Source: Sphingomonadales bacterium (GTDB lineage Bacteria; Pseudomonadota; Alphaproteobacteria; Sphingomonadales; Sphingomonadaceae). Taken from it: a DNA stretch of 42,403 nt. Both the position numbers and the translations under genes were made by a program. Of this stretch, positions 29,138-37,251 are shown one piece after another. The first letter of the stretch is position 1. Every line of letters begins with the position of its first letter. The notes under the pieces are model-generated. The model searched no databases and had not been told where the DNA came from. It worked only from the letters and a program-made list of their open reading frames with translations. Where the stretch lies: positions 1 to 42,403 of the forward strand of contig JAIXQY010000234.1 of assembly GCA_027485485.1 (NCBI GenBank), in the 5' to 3' direction.

Positions 29138-31072
29138 ATGACACCGCATCTCATCGCACTGCTGCTTGCCAGCACCGCCGCCCAACCTGCTGCTGCCCTG
29201 CCTCAGGCCTCCCCGCAAACCCAGGCGGACAATGCGGCGCTGGCCGCGACACTGAATTGGGCAGATGAACAGGATTTCGAATTTGCCACGCGCGGCTTTC
29301 TGGGCAGCATCCCCGATGGCAAGATCAGGGATGCCAAGGGCGCGGTGCTGCGCGATCTGGCCGATGAGGCGCAGTTCACCGGACCAGCCCCGGCCACGGT
29401 GAACCCCAGCCTGTGGCGCAACGCGACGCTGGTGGCCAAACATGGCCTGTTTCAGGTGGCCGATGGGATCTGGCAGGTGCGCGGGCTCGATCTGGCCAAC
29501 ATGACGATCATCCGCGGCCAGAGCGGCTGGATCATCATCGATCCGCTGACCGGCGCCGAATCGGCCAGAGCGGCCATGCAGCTTGTCACCGAAAAACTGG
29601 GCCAGCGGCCGGTGGTGGCGGTGATCTACACCCACAGCCATGTTGATCATTTCGGCGGTGTGCTGGGCGTGGTGAACCCGGCCGATGTGGCGGCCGGCAA
29701 GGTGGCAATCTTCGCGCCGGAGGGTTTCATGGCGCATGCGGTTTCCGAGAATGTGATCGCCGGCCCTGCCATGCTGCGCCGCGCTGTCTACATGTTCGGC
29801 ACCAGCCTGCCGCACAATGCCACCGGCCACGTCTCATCCGGCCTGTCGTCGCTCAACACGCCGGGCACCTATGGCCTGATCCCGCCGACTGACAGCATCA
29901 CGGCGGCGAACAGCAACCGCGTGGTGGACGGGGTGGAGATCCAGTTTCAGCTGACGCCCAACACCGAAGCGCCCTCGGAAATGAATCTCTATCTGCCGGC
30001 GTGGAAGGCGCTGTGCCTGGCCGAAAATGCCAATGCCACCATGCACAATCTGCTCACGCCGCGCGGCGCCGAAGTGCGCGATGCCAAGGGCTGGGCGGAT
30101 TATCTGGTGGAGGCGCGGCGGCGCTGGGGCGGTGAGGCGGACGTGTTGTTCACCAGCCATTTCTGGCCGCGCTGGGGCAAGGCGCACATCAGCGATTATC
30201 TGCTGCGCCACGCCCAGGCCTATGCCTTTGTGCACAACGAAAGCGTGCGGCTGATGAACCAGGGCCTGAACGCGGTCGAGATTGGGGAGGCGATCAAGCT
30301 GCCGGAACCGCTGGCCAAGGCCTGGTTCAACCGCCCCAATTACGGCAGCCTGAAATTCAACGCCCGCGCCGTTTATCAACGCTATCTGGGTGCGTTCGAT
30401 GGCGATCCGGCCAGTCTCGATCCGTTGCCGCGCGCCGACCTCGCGCCGCGACTGGTGGCGCAGATGGGTGGCGCCAAGAAGGTGCTGTCCGCTGGCAAGG
30501 CGGCGGCTGCCAAGGGCGATGACCGCTGGGCTGCCACGCTGCTGTCCACGCTGGTGCGCGCTGCGCCCGATACGCCAGGCGCCAAGGCGGCGCTGGCTAG
30601 CGTGTATCGGCAGCTGGCCTTTCGGGCGGAAGCCGCGCCGTGGCGCAACTTCTATCTGACCGGGGCACAGGAACTGGAACAGGGGATCAGGCCCAGCCAG
30701 CCCGCCAGCGCCGCCGGCATTGCCGCCAATCTCACCGTGTCGATGCTGCTGGACAGCATGAGCGTGCGGCTGGTGCCGGACCGCGCCATTGCGCCGATGA
30801 CCATCGCGTTCGAGATTCCGGACGCCAAGGAGCGCCACCTTGTCAGCATCGGCAACGGCGTGATGCTGCACGAACAAGGCGTGGCCGATGCCGCGCAGGC
30901 GACGCTGGTGGTGCCGCGCCGGGCGCTGATCGGCCTGATCGGCGGGGCGGTGAAGGCGCCGGAGCTGATGGCGGCCGGCCAGTTGCAGATGAAGGGCGAT
31001 CTGACTGTGCTGCAGCGCTTCATGGGCCTGTTCCAGCCGCCGAAGCCGGATTTTCCGCTGGTGGCACCTTAA
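29138..31072 (+). CDS. Alkyl sulfatase (SdsA-like, MBL fold), exported
   Basis: 644-residue secreted enzyme of the linear primary-alkylsulfatase family (SdsA1/Bds1), which cleaves alkyl sulfates such as SDS to alcohols and sulfate using two zinc ions. A short hydrophobic signal (LIALLLASTAAQPAAA) is followed by a metallo-beta-lactamase domain with YTHSHVDHFGGVLGV near residue 170. ENVIAGPAMLRRAVYMFG and ENANATMHNLLTPRG supply further ligands. A dimerisation domain and a C-terminal SCP2-like domain (from about residue 530) complete the normal length. Its stop is followed by a 91-bp inverted repeat and the convergent cytochrome operon. Confidence 0.9.
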   Translation: MTPHLIALLLASTAAQPAAALPQASPQTQADNAALAATLNWADEQDFEFATRGFLGSIPDGKIRDAKGAVLRDLADEAQFTGPAPATVNPSLWRNATLVAKHGLFQVADGIWQVRGLDLANMTIIRGQSGWIIIDPLTGAESARAAMQLVTEKLGQRPVVAVIYTHSHVDHFGGVLGVVNPADVAAGKVAIFAPEGFMAHAVSENVIAGPAMLRRAVYMFGTSLPHNATGHVSSGLSSLNTPGTYGLIPPTDSITAANSNRVVDGVEIQFQLTPNTEAPSEMNLYLPAWKALCLAENANATMHNLLTPRGAEVRDAKGWADYLVEARRRWGGEADVLFTSHFWPRWGKAHISDYLLRHAQAYAFVHNESVRLMNQGLNAVEIGEAIKLPEPLAKAWFNRPNYGSLKFNARAVYQRYLGAFDGDPASLDPLPRADLAPRLVAQMGGAKKVLSAGKAAAAKGDDRWAATLLSTLVRAAPDTPGAKAALASVYRQLAFRAEAAPWRNFYLTGAQELEQGIRPSQPASAAGIAANLTVSMLLDSMSVRLVPDRAIAPMTIAFEIPDAKERHLVSIGNGVMLHEQGVADAAQATLVVPRRALIGLIGGAVKAPELMAAGQLQMKGDLTVLQRFMGLFQPPKPDFPLVAP

Positions 31073-31081
31073 GGCAATCGT

Positions 31082-31172
31082 CGTCACCCCGGCGAACGCC
31101 GGGGTCCATCTCCCCAACGTGGTTGCTGGCGGCGCGGGCGGGCGATGGGTCCCGGCGTTCGCCGGGATGACG
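31082..31172. repeat. Inverted repeat CGTCACCCCGGCGAACGCC type, bidirectional terminator candidate
   Basis: Arms 31082-31110 and 31144-31172 (29 nt each) match at 26 of 29 positions with a 33-nt centre. Each arm is itself a small hairpin (CCGGCG-AA-CGCCGG). It is of a dispersed type common in alphaproteobacteria and lies between two convergent genes, where it probably ends transcription from both sides. Confidence 0.85.
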
Positions 31173-31189
31173 CGCCGGTTTTGCTGATC

Positions 31190-34100
31190 CTATTTCCTGA
31201 GCGGTGACCAGCCGGCCATGTCCACCCGGTCGGTCACGCGATAGGGCTGGCCATTCTCGCCCACGAAGAAGCGCTCGGTTTCCTTGCGATTGAACGGGCG
31301 TGATCCCAGCCGGCCCAGGATGGCGATCTGGCCGCCGGTCTCATCGACGGCGCGGTCGCGGTCCAGCCCCTTGGATACCGACAGCGCCGGGCGGGCCGTG
31401 CGGGCAAAGGCGATGAGCTCCGGCACCGGCTTGGGCGAGAAGCCATAGAAATTGGGCTGGCTGTCTGGGCTGGTCAGCTGCAGCAGCTTCACGCCGTTCT
31501 TGCCATCCGCCACATAGGCAAACAGCGTCGCGTTGGTGCTGGCCACCACCACATCCTCGGCATCGTTCAGCGTGCCGCCCGCCGTGAAGCGCTGGTACAG
31601 CCTGGGTGCCAGTGGCTTCTTGATGTCCACGATCACCAGCCCCTCGCCCTTGGCCGCGACATAGGCATAGGTGCGCGCCAGATAGAATTTGCGCGCATTG
31701 GCGATCGGCAGCGTGGCTTCCGGATGGTGGATGGGCCGGGACAGATCGGCGATGTCGAACAGCTCCAGGCCGTTTGCCGTCGTCACCCACAGATAGCGGA
31801 ACTGCACGGCGCTGGCCCGCGCGTCATTCAATGGCAGGCTGGCGGCCAGTTTTGGCGCCTTGGGATTATCGAGATTCACCACCACCAGCCCGCGCGGCGT
31901 GGTGACATAGGCCATGTACCCGGCCAGCGTGATGTGGCGGGCACCGTTCAGCACGCCGTCCGGGTTCCACGCCGTCTTGCCGCCGTCCAGACGCTCACGC
32001 TTCAGGAAATTGTTGCGCGGTTCGCCATCGGTGAGCGTGTCGACATTCACCAGCACAAGGCCTTCGACGGCATCGGTCACCACCGCATAGCGGTAGATCT
32101 CGTGCAATTTCTGTTCCTGGTTATAGCCGGCGAGCGGATCGGCCAGCGGCTTGCCGGCGGCGCGGGCGTCCTGCTCGCCGACCATCTTGTCGTTGCGCGG
32201 CACCGAGATGGATTGGGTGGTGGCAATCGCCATGCAGGTGGCGTTGGCGGTTTTCACCTGGGCGTCATGGCCCAAGGCCGAGAATGGCGATTTGACGATG
32301 CGTTCCGAAACGCCCTTGTTCGACAGATTGGCGATATCATAGGCGACAAAGCCACCCTTGCCTTCGGCAACATAGAGATATTCGCCGCGATTCTGGATGC
32401 AGCGCACCTCGCCCGAAGTGCCCTGGGTGATGTTGCGGATCTCCTCGGTCGGGTTGGTTTCGCCCGAAAGCTTCTTGTCGAATATGCGCCCGCGGTTCCA
32501 GTTGATCAGCTCGCGCTTGTTCTTCTCGACATGCAGCTTCCAGAAATCCGGATAGGCATATTTGTGCAAGTAAGAGCCAAACACCGCCTGCGGTTCGCCA
32601 AACTCCGTCACGCGCACCGCTTCCACGGCGCGATCGAGGCCGAAGAAGGCGTGCATGCCGACGAAATTGATGAAGTTGGTGCCCTGCAGAGTCAGCTGCG
32701 CCAGCACGGCGTTGTTGTCGTCATCCTCGCTCACATGGCAATCGGTGCAGGTCTTGGTTTCCTGCGTCCGAACAGTGTGCGGGAAGTGCGGCGCAAAGGC
32801 CTGGGATGAGAAGCCCGACGCGGCAATCGGCGTCTGCTGCACATAGATCCGCTCGCGGTTGATGTTGGTGGAGGTGAGGATAAGCGCCGAGCTGGAGCGG
32901 ATCGGCGTAATGATGCCGCCCTTGCTGGTCTGATGGCGGCCAAGCTGGAAAATCTCGTCGCGGGCGACCTGCGGGTTGTAGGTCGCGAAATTGCGCGTTT
33001 CCTGCTCCTCATATTTCTGGGTCTTGGATTTCCAGTTGGCTTCGATCGGCAGGTGGCAGCCGCCGCAGCTGGTGGTCCAACTGGTGTGGCAGGCGAAACA
33101 GGCCATGTTGTCGTCCTTGTGGGCGCGGTCTCCCACGCCGGGGCCGAAATTCATCTTGCCGCCGGTGGCTGCCAGCGTGCCCACCAGCTTGGCGCGCGCA
33201 GCCTTGGCGTTGAAATCGGGATGCTCGCGATTGACGCTGTCCTTCACCAGCTTGACGCGCCACACCAAGGCCGGATCACTGGCCGACCGTTGCAGCAAAA
33301 TGCGGCGGCCGGCAGCATCCTGGCTCCATTCAAAGCGCAGCCGGCCATCGGGGTTGCGGATGCCCGACAGATCAGTGCCCGGCGGCGGCGCGGCAAGGTT
33401 CGATGTGCGCAAGCTGGGATAGGCATCGGCGGTGCCGTGGCAATCCTTGCAGCCGATCTCCACGCTGTTGGCCACTTCGCCATGGATGAAGCCATTGCCA
33501 TGGGCATCCTGGGCGAAATGGCAATCGGCGCACTGCATGCCCACTTCGGTGTGGATATCCATCAGATGCACAGCCTTGCCGGGCTGGCCTGGTCCGGGCA
33601 CCGCGGCCGGCTTGGTGAATTGCGGCGCACCGGCCTTGCGGAATTTTTCCGGATCATCATTGGCAACAATATGGGCGCTATCGGTGCCCCAGGTCGCCAT
33701 GTTGCCGCCGGCATCGAGCAGATTGCCTTCGCGGTCGCGCTTGTACACGGCGCGGAAATTCCAGCCATGGCCGTGATAATCGGCGAACTGGGTGTCCTTC
33801 ATCTTGTCGTTGCGGTCGTTCACGGTGCGCAGGAAATCCAGATCGGACCAAGAACCATGCGCCGCTGCGCCTTCCGGGTTGCGATCATTGGTTTCGCGCA
33901 CTTCGGCCGCGGTTGGGTAACGCTGGCGCTTGAACAGCCGGTCATACTCGGCATCGCTCATGCCCGGCGGCTTGGGATAGGGATTGTCCTTGCCCGGCCA
34001 CATGCGCGGCGCGTCGCTTTCATAATCCCACATCGTGTAGCCATAATAGGTGTTCACGAACATGTTGGGCTGGTGCATGTGGCAATTCATGCACAGGCTG

Positions 34101-35392
34101 GACGGCATGGCGCGGGTGAAGCTGTGCTTGATCGGGTGGCCGGGCTCGTCCTTCTTGATGGTCGGATCGGCGGTCTGCGTCTGCCCGTCCCGGCCGGCAG
34201 CGGCATACACGGATGAGTGCCGCACTTCGCGATCATTGGCATAGACGATGTGGCAGGAACCACAGCCCGAGGTGCGATAATCGCCGGGCTGATCATTGGT
34301 GCCCATGAACCAGGTGAAGGGATCGTTGAGGCGGGTCTTGTGGATGTTGATCACCGGCACCGCGATGCGCAGACCGGTGCCGGGGCCGCGGTTGGACTGG
34401 CGGATATCCGGCCGGCCCGGCTCTTCCAGGCGCTGGATGGCGCCAAGCGAATTGGGCAGGCCGATTTCCGGGAAGGTGGGGTTGATGTTGCGGCCGCCGC
34501 GTTCGAACACCCGGAAAATGTCACCGGGCGGGATCACCTGCCAGGCCGGCAGCGGGGCAAGAAACGGCAAGGAGCCGCGCGCCTTTTCGGCATCAGACAG
34601 CACGCCAACCCCGCCGGCGCCGGGGCTGAACATCAGGGCAGGCAGGCTGTTGTCATGATGGGCGCCGCCCTTGCCGCCATGGGCCTCGCCATGACCGTCC
34701 CCGTGTCCGTTGTCATGTTTCAGGCCAATTTCGCCATGGCCCGATGCGTCGCCATTCCACGCGCCCAACATGCCGGCCGCCTGGCCCGGCCGGAAATAGG
34801 CTTCGCCCAGCACATAATTCTTATAGGGCAAGATGCCGTTGTTGTAGGACGCGCCGCCAAACAGCATGGCGCCGGTGGCCATCAGGCTGCGTTCGGCGCG
34901 TTCGATGATTTCCATGTGGCAGGCGCCGCAGGCATCGCGCGCGGCGCGATAGTCTGACGGGTTCACGAAGCGCACGAACTCCGGCGATTCCCGATTCAGC
35001 AGCGTATAGCCGCGCTTGGGATTGGCCGATGACGGGAAATGCCAGGCTTCCGGAAACGTTGGCAGCACATGGGCTTCGTCGCGCAATTTCTTGTAATTGG
35101 GGTCAGTGGCGGCCAGCGCAGCCGGCGCGATGATGTGGGAATCACCGCCATGGCAATCGGTGCAGCCCAGCACCACCGATTTGGGCGCATGCATCGTCGC
35201 TTCATCGCCGTCGGTGTGGCAGCTGATGCAGCCGGCGGATTTGGCATCGGCCAGTTCCTGCGTCTGCCATTTCGGCGCCGCCGGCGCGCGCACCCGGGCA
35301 TAATCGCGTGCCACCGGCTTTTCACCTTCCGACGCGATGGCCACCCCCATCAACGGCAGGATCAGCAGCAGGGCAAGACGCTTCCACATCAT
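31190..35392 (-). CDS. Decaheme c-type cytochrome fused to an LVIVD-type beta-propeller
   Basis: 1400-residue exported protein. Signal peptide at residues 1-21. Ten CXXCH sites bind covalent heme: CISCH 54, CTDCH 76, CGACH 154, CGSCH 376, CMNCH 433, CADCH 620, CKDCH 647, CFACH 764, CGGCH 775 and CTDCH 881. A His/Gly-rich loop occupies about 218-246. From about residue 1005 a propeller with LVIVD-like repeats appears: EYLYVAEGKGGFVAYDI, YMAYVTTPRGLVVVNLD, YLWVTTANGLELFDI, YAYVAAKGEGLVIVDI and LFAYVADGKNGVKLLQL. The ATG at 35392 overlaps the upstream stop (TGATG). It is the last gene of a four-gene operon. Probably a periplasmic or surface electron carrier; substrate and partner are unknown. 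Confidence 0.9.
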   Translation of the reverse strand: MMWKRLALLLILPLMGVAIASEGEKPVARDYARVRAPAAPKWQTQELADAKSAGCISCHTDGDEATMHAPKSVVLGCTDCHGGDSHIIAPAALAATDPNYKKLRDEAHVLPTFPEAWHFPSSANPKRGYTLLNRESPEFVRFVNPSDYRAARDACGACHMEIIERAERSLMATGAMLFGGASYNNGILPYKNYVLGEAYFRPGQAAGMLGAWNGDASGHGEIGLKHDNGHGDGHGEAHGGKGGAHHDNSLPALMFSPGAGGVGVLSDAEKARGSLPFLAPLPAWQVIPPGDIFRVFERGGRNINPTFPEIGLPNSLGAIQRLEEPGRPDIRQSNRGPGTGLRIAVPVINIHKTRLNDPFTWFMGTNDQPGDYRTSGCGSCHIVYANDREVRHSSVYAAAGRDGQTQTADPTIKKDEPGHPIKHSFTRAMPSSLCMNCHMHQPNMFVNTYYGYTMWDYESDAPRMWPGKDNPYPKPPGMSDAEYDRLFKRQRYPTAAEVRETNDRNPEGAAAHGSWSDLDFLRTVNDRNDKMKDTQFADYHGHGWNFRAVYKRDREGNLLDAGGNMATWGTDSAHIVANDDPEKFRKAGAPQFTKPAAVPGPGQPGKAVHLMDIHTEVGMQCADCHFAQDAHGNGFIHGEVANSVEIGCKDCHGTADAYPSLRTSNLAAPPPGTDLSGIRNPDGRLRFEWSQDAAGRRILLQRSASDPALVWRVKLVKDSVNREHPDFNAKAARAKLVGTLAATGGKMNFGPGVGDRAHKDDNMACFACHTSWTTSCGGCHLPIEANWKSKTQKYEEQETRNFATYNPQVARDEIFQLGRHQTSKGGIITPIRSSSALILTSTNINRERIYVQQTPIAASGFSSQAFAPHFPHTVRTQETKTCTDCHVSEDDDNNAVLAQLTLQGTNFINFVGMHAFFGLDRAVEAVRVTEFGEPQAVFGSYLHKYAYPDFWKLHVEKNKRELINWNRGRIFDKKLSGETNPTEEIRNITQGTSGEVRCIQNRGEYLYVAEGKGGFVAYDIANLSNKGVSERIVKSPFSALGHDAQVKTANATCMAIATTQSISVPRNDKMVGEQDARAAGKPLADPLAGYNQEQKLHEIYRYAVVTDAVEGLVLVNVDTLTDGEPRNNFLKRERLDGGKTAWNPDGVLNGARHITLAGYMAYVTTPRGLVVVNLDNPKAPKLAASLPLNDARASAVQFRYLWVTTANGLELFDIADLSRPIHHPEATLPIANARKFYLARTYAYVAAKGEGLVIVDIKKPLAPRLYQRFTAGGTLNDAEDVVVASTNATLFAYVADGKNGVKLLQLTSPDSQPNFYGFSPKPVPELIAFARTARPALSVSKGLDRDRAVDETGGQIAILGRLGSRPFNRKETERFFVGENGQPYRVTDRVDMAGWSPLRK

Positions 35393-37251
35393 CAATAAGC
35401 CAGCACAGCGTTGAACAGCACCGAATAATAATGGCCGGTGCGGGGGGAATTGGTGAACAGGTCACGGAAGCCGGCGCCGGGCTTCAGCATCGCGCCGGAC
35501 AGGCGGAACACCAGATTCTGGTTGAACTGCGGGCGATAGGTGGCTGCCGTTGAAAAGTCCCAGCCGATATCCTTGGGGATACTGCCTTCGACGCGCAGCG
35601 CCTGCAGCGTGGCCGTGGTGGCAAACCACAGATGGTTGACGTTCCCGCTGATCCGCAGCTCGGGCAAGATGTCGAAATCGGCGCCGGCGCCCAGCAACAT
35701 GGTGCCGGGGTTGGTGAAGTTGGCCTGACCCTGTTCCTTTGAGGACCTGAGATCGTTCAAGATACCGTTGCGGCTGTTCACCGAAATGGCGCGGCCGCCG
35801 CCGGCGAACGGGATGGTCTGGCGCACCCAGTAACTTGTGTCGGCGCCGGCGAACTGCGGGTTTTCGAAGATCGCCGCAAAGCCGCTGTCCACATCATCAT
35901 GCGGGTTGGAATCGCCCGAGGCATAAAGTGCCGAGGCGCGGAAGCGGGCCCAGCCGCGATCATAGCTCGGCTCGATGGCGACGAACCAGCTGTTGATCCT
36001 GGCGCGCCGGTCCGTGAAGATGTTGTTGCGGTTGGTGCCGGTGGCGTGGGTGGCCGAAAGCGACAGGTTGATGCGGCCGATATGGCCGTCGGCGTTGTAG
36101 CTCAGATAGACCACATCATAGCTGCGGCCGCGCAAGCTGCCGAGCAGCGCCGGGCGCACCGGGAAGCCGTTGGTATCAACCTGAATGTCGTTCCGCTCAC
36201 GGTTCAGGTTCCAGATGGCGCTGACCTGGCTGGTCATCCCCGGCAGCGGCAAATCCTGGCGATAGAGATTGGCAACGAACAGCGCATCGCTGCGCGGGGA
36301 ACGCAGCACCGCGTTCAGGCCGCTGTTGCTGTCCTTCTCCAACCGCCAGAAGGCCGCGAGGTTGTATTGAATGCGATTGTTGTCGCGGTTGCCGAACAGG
36401 CGCACGCCCAGTTGGTTGTCCTGAAACAGGAAACCCCGGAAATCGCTGGAAAAGGGCTGGATGCCGATGCGGATCGAGTCGAAATCATAGCGGTCTGATG
36501 TGTTGCGCAAGTGATAATCCAGGAACAATTCCTGGACGCCCACGAACGCATCGGTGCGCAGGGAGCGCTTGGATGGCAGCACCGAGAGCACCCGCTGTTC
36601 CGGCACATCGACATGATTGACGTTGAAGGCGATGGCGGCGCGCAGCTCATATTCGGGCGGCTTGAACGCCGTGCTGCCCTTGGTCAGCGCCGCACCCAGG
36701 ATGAAGGTCTGCGCGAACACCTCGCTATACTGCCGGCCGAACACATCATTGTTGCCCGGCCGCTCGGTCGTCTGCACGCCGACGGGGATGGGAAAGCTGC
36801 GCGGTTCGGCCAGCGTGTCGGAAATGGCGGTGAGTTGCAGGAACAGATCATGGGTGCCGCAGATCGGCCGGTCACCCTTCAACGTGTTCTGATTATAAGG
36901 ATCTTTCCAGTTGGACTTGACCAGCCCCAGCGTTTCGATCAGCCGCCAGCGATCGGGCACCGGCAGATGGTCTGACGGGAAATCGCCTTGTTTCGGCCAG
37001 GCCACGGCGCCCTGGTTGGCCTGCACCACCGGATCCCACGTGCTGGGTCCGCCAGGGCCGGGCACGCGGCGGCCGGGCAGATTGCCGGCATCGGGATCAC
37101 CCGGCGTTGCGGCTTCCTCGGCCGGCAAGCGGTCCTTGGGCGGAGCGACCTTGGCGTAACAGTCAAACCATTTGCCGAACGGCTTGGCCATGGCCGGGGC
37201 TGCGCTGCCCAGCAGCGCGATGAGCATCAGGGCCCGCATCTCAGCGCGCAT
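35392..37251 (-). CDS. Putative outer-membrane beta-barrel of the multiheme operon
   Basis: 619-residue protein with a signal peptide (MRALMLIALLGSAAPAMA). Most of its length is alternating hydrophobic/polar strands with aromatic girdle residues, ending in VLFNAVLAY, a terminal aromatic residue as in BAM-inserted barrels. Strand-like units include YDFDSIRIGIQPFSSDFRGF, RIQYNLAAFWRLEK and SYDVVYLSYNADGHIGRINL. The N-terminal ~90 residues are Pro/Gly-rich and may be a periplasmic plug. The ATG at 37251 overlaps the upstream lipoprotein stop by 11 bp; an ATG at 37260 is an alternative. It lacks the N-terminal CXXC of MtrB. Its position between cytochromes suggests a porin sheath like MtrB/PioB, by analogy only. 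Confidence 0.75.
   Translation of the reverse strand: MRAEMRALMLIALLGSAAPAMAKPFGKWFDCYAKVAPPKDRLPAEEAATPGDPDAGNLPGRRVPGPGGPSTWDPVVQANQGAVAWPKQGDFPSDHLPVPDRWRLIETLGLVKSNWKDPYNQNTLKGDRPICGTHDLFLQLTAISDTLAEPRSFPIPVGVQTTERPGNNDVFGRQYSEVFAQTFILGAALTKGSTAFKPPEYELRAAIAFNVNHVDVPEQRVLSVLPSKRSLRTDAFVGVQELFLDYHLRNTSDRYDFDSIRIGIQPFSSDFRGFLFQDNQLGVRLFGNRDNNRIQYNLAAFWRLEKDSNSGLNAVLRSPRSDALFVANLYRQDLPLPGMTSQVSAIWNLNRERNDIQVDTNGFPVRPALLGSLRGRSYDVVYLSYNADGHIGRINLSLSATHATGTNRNNIFTDRRARINSWFVAIEPSYDRGWARFRASALYASGDSNPHDDVDSGFAAIFENPQFAGADTSYWVRQTIPFAGGGRAISVNSRNGILNDLRSSKEQGQANFTNPGTMLLGAGADFDILPELRISGNVNHLWFATTATLQALRVEGSIPKDIGWDFSTAATYRPQFNQNLVFRLSGAMLKPGAGFRDLFTNSPRTGHYYSVLFNAVLAY

Noticed and set aside
31724-34957. 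Several plus-strand frames of 246-427 codons opposite the decaheme cytochrome
   Set aside because: Repetitive His/Gly/Ile-rich shadow translations; the heme motifs on the minus strand define the real gene.
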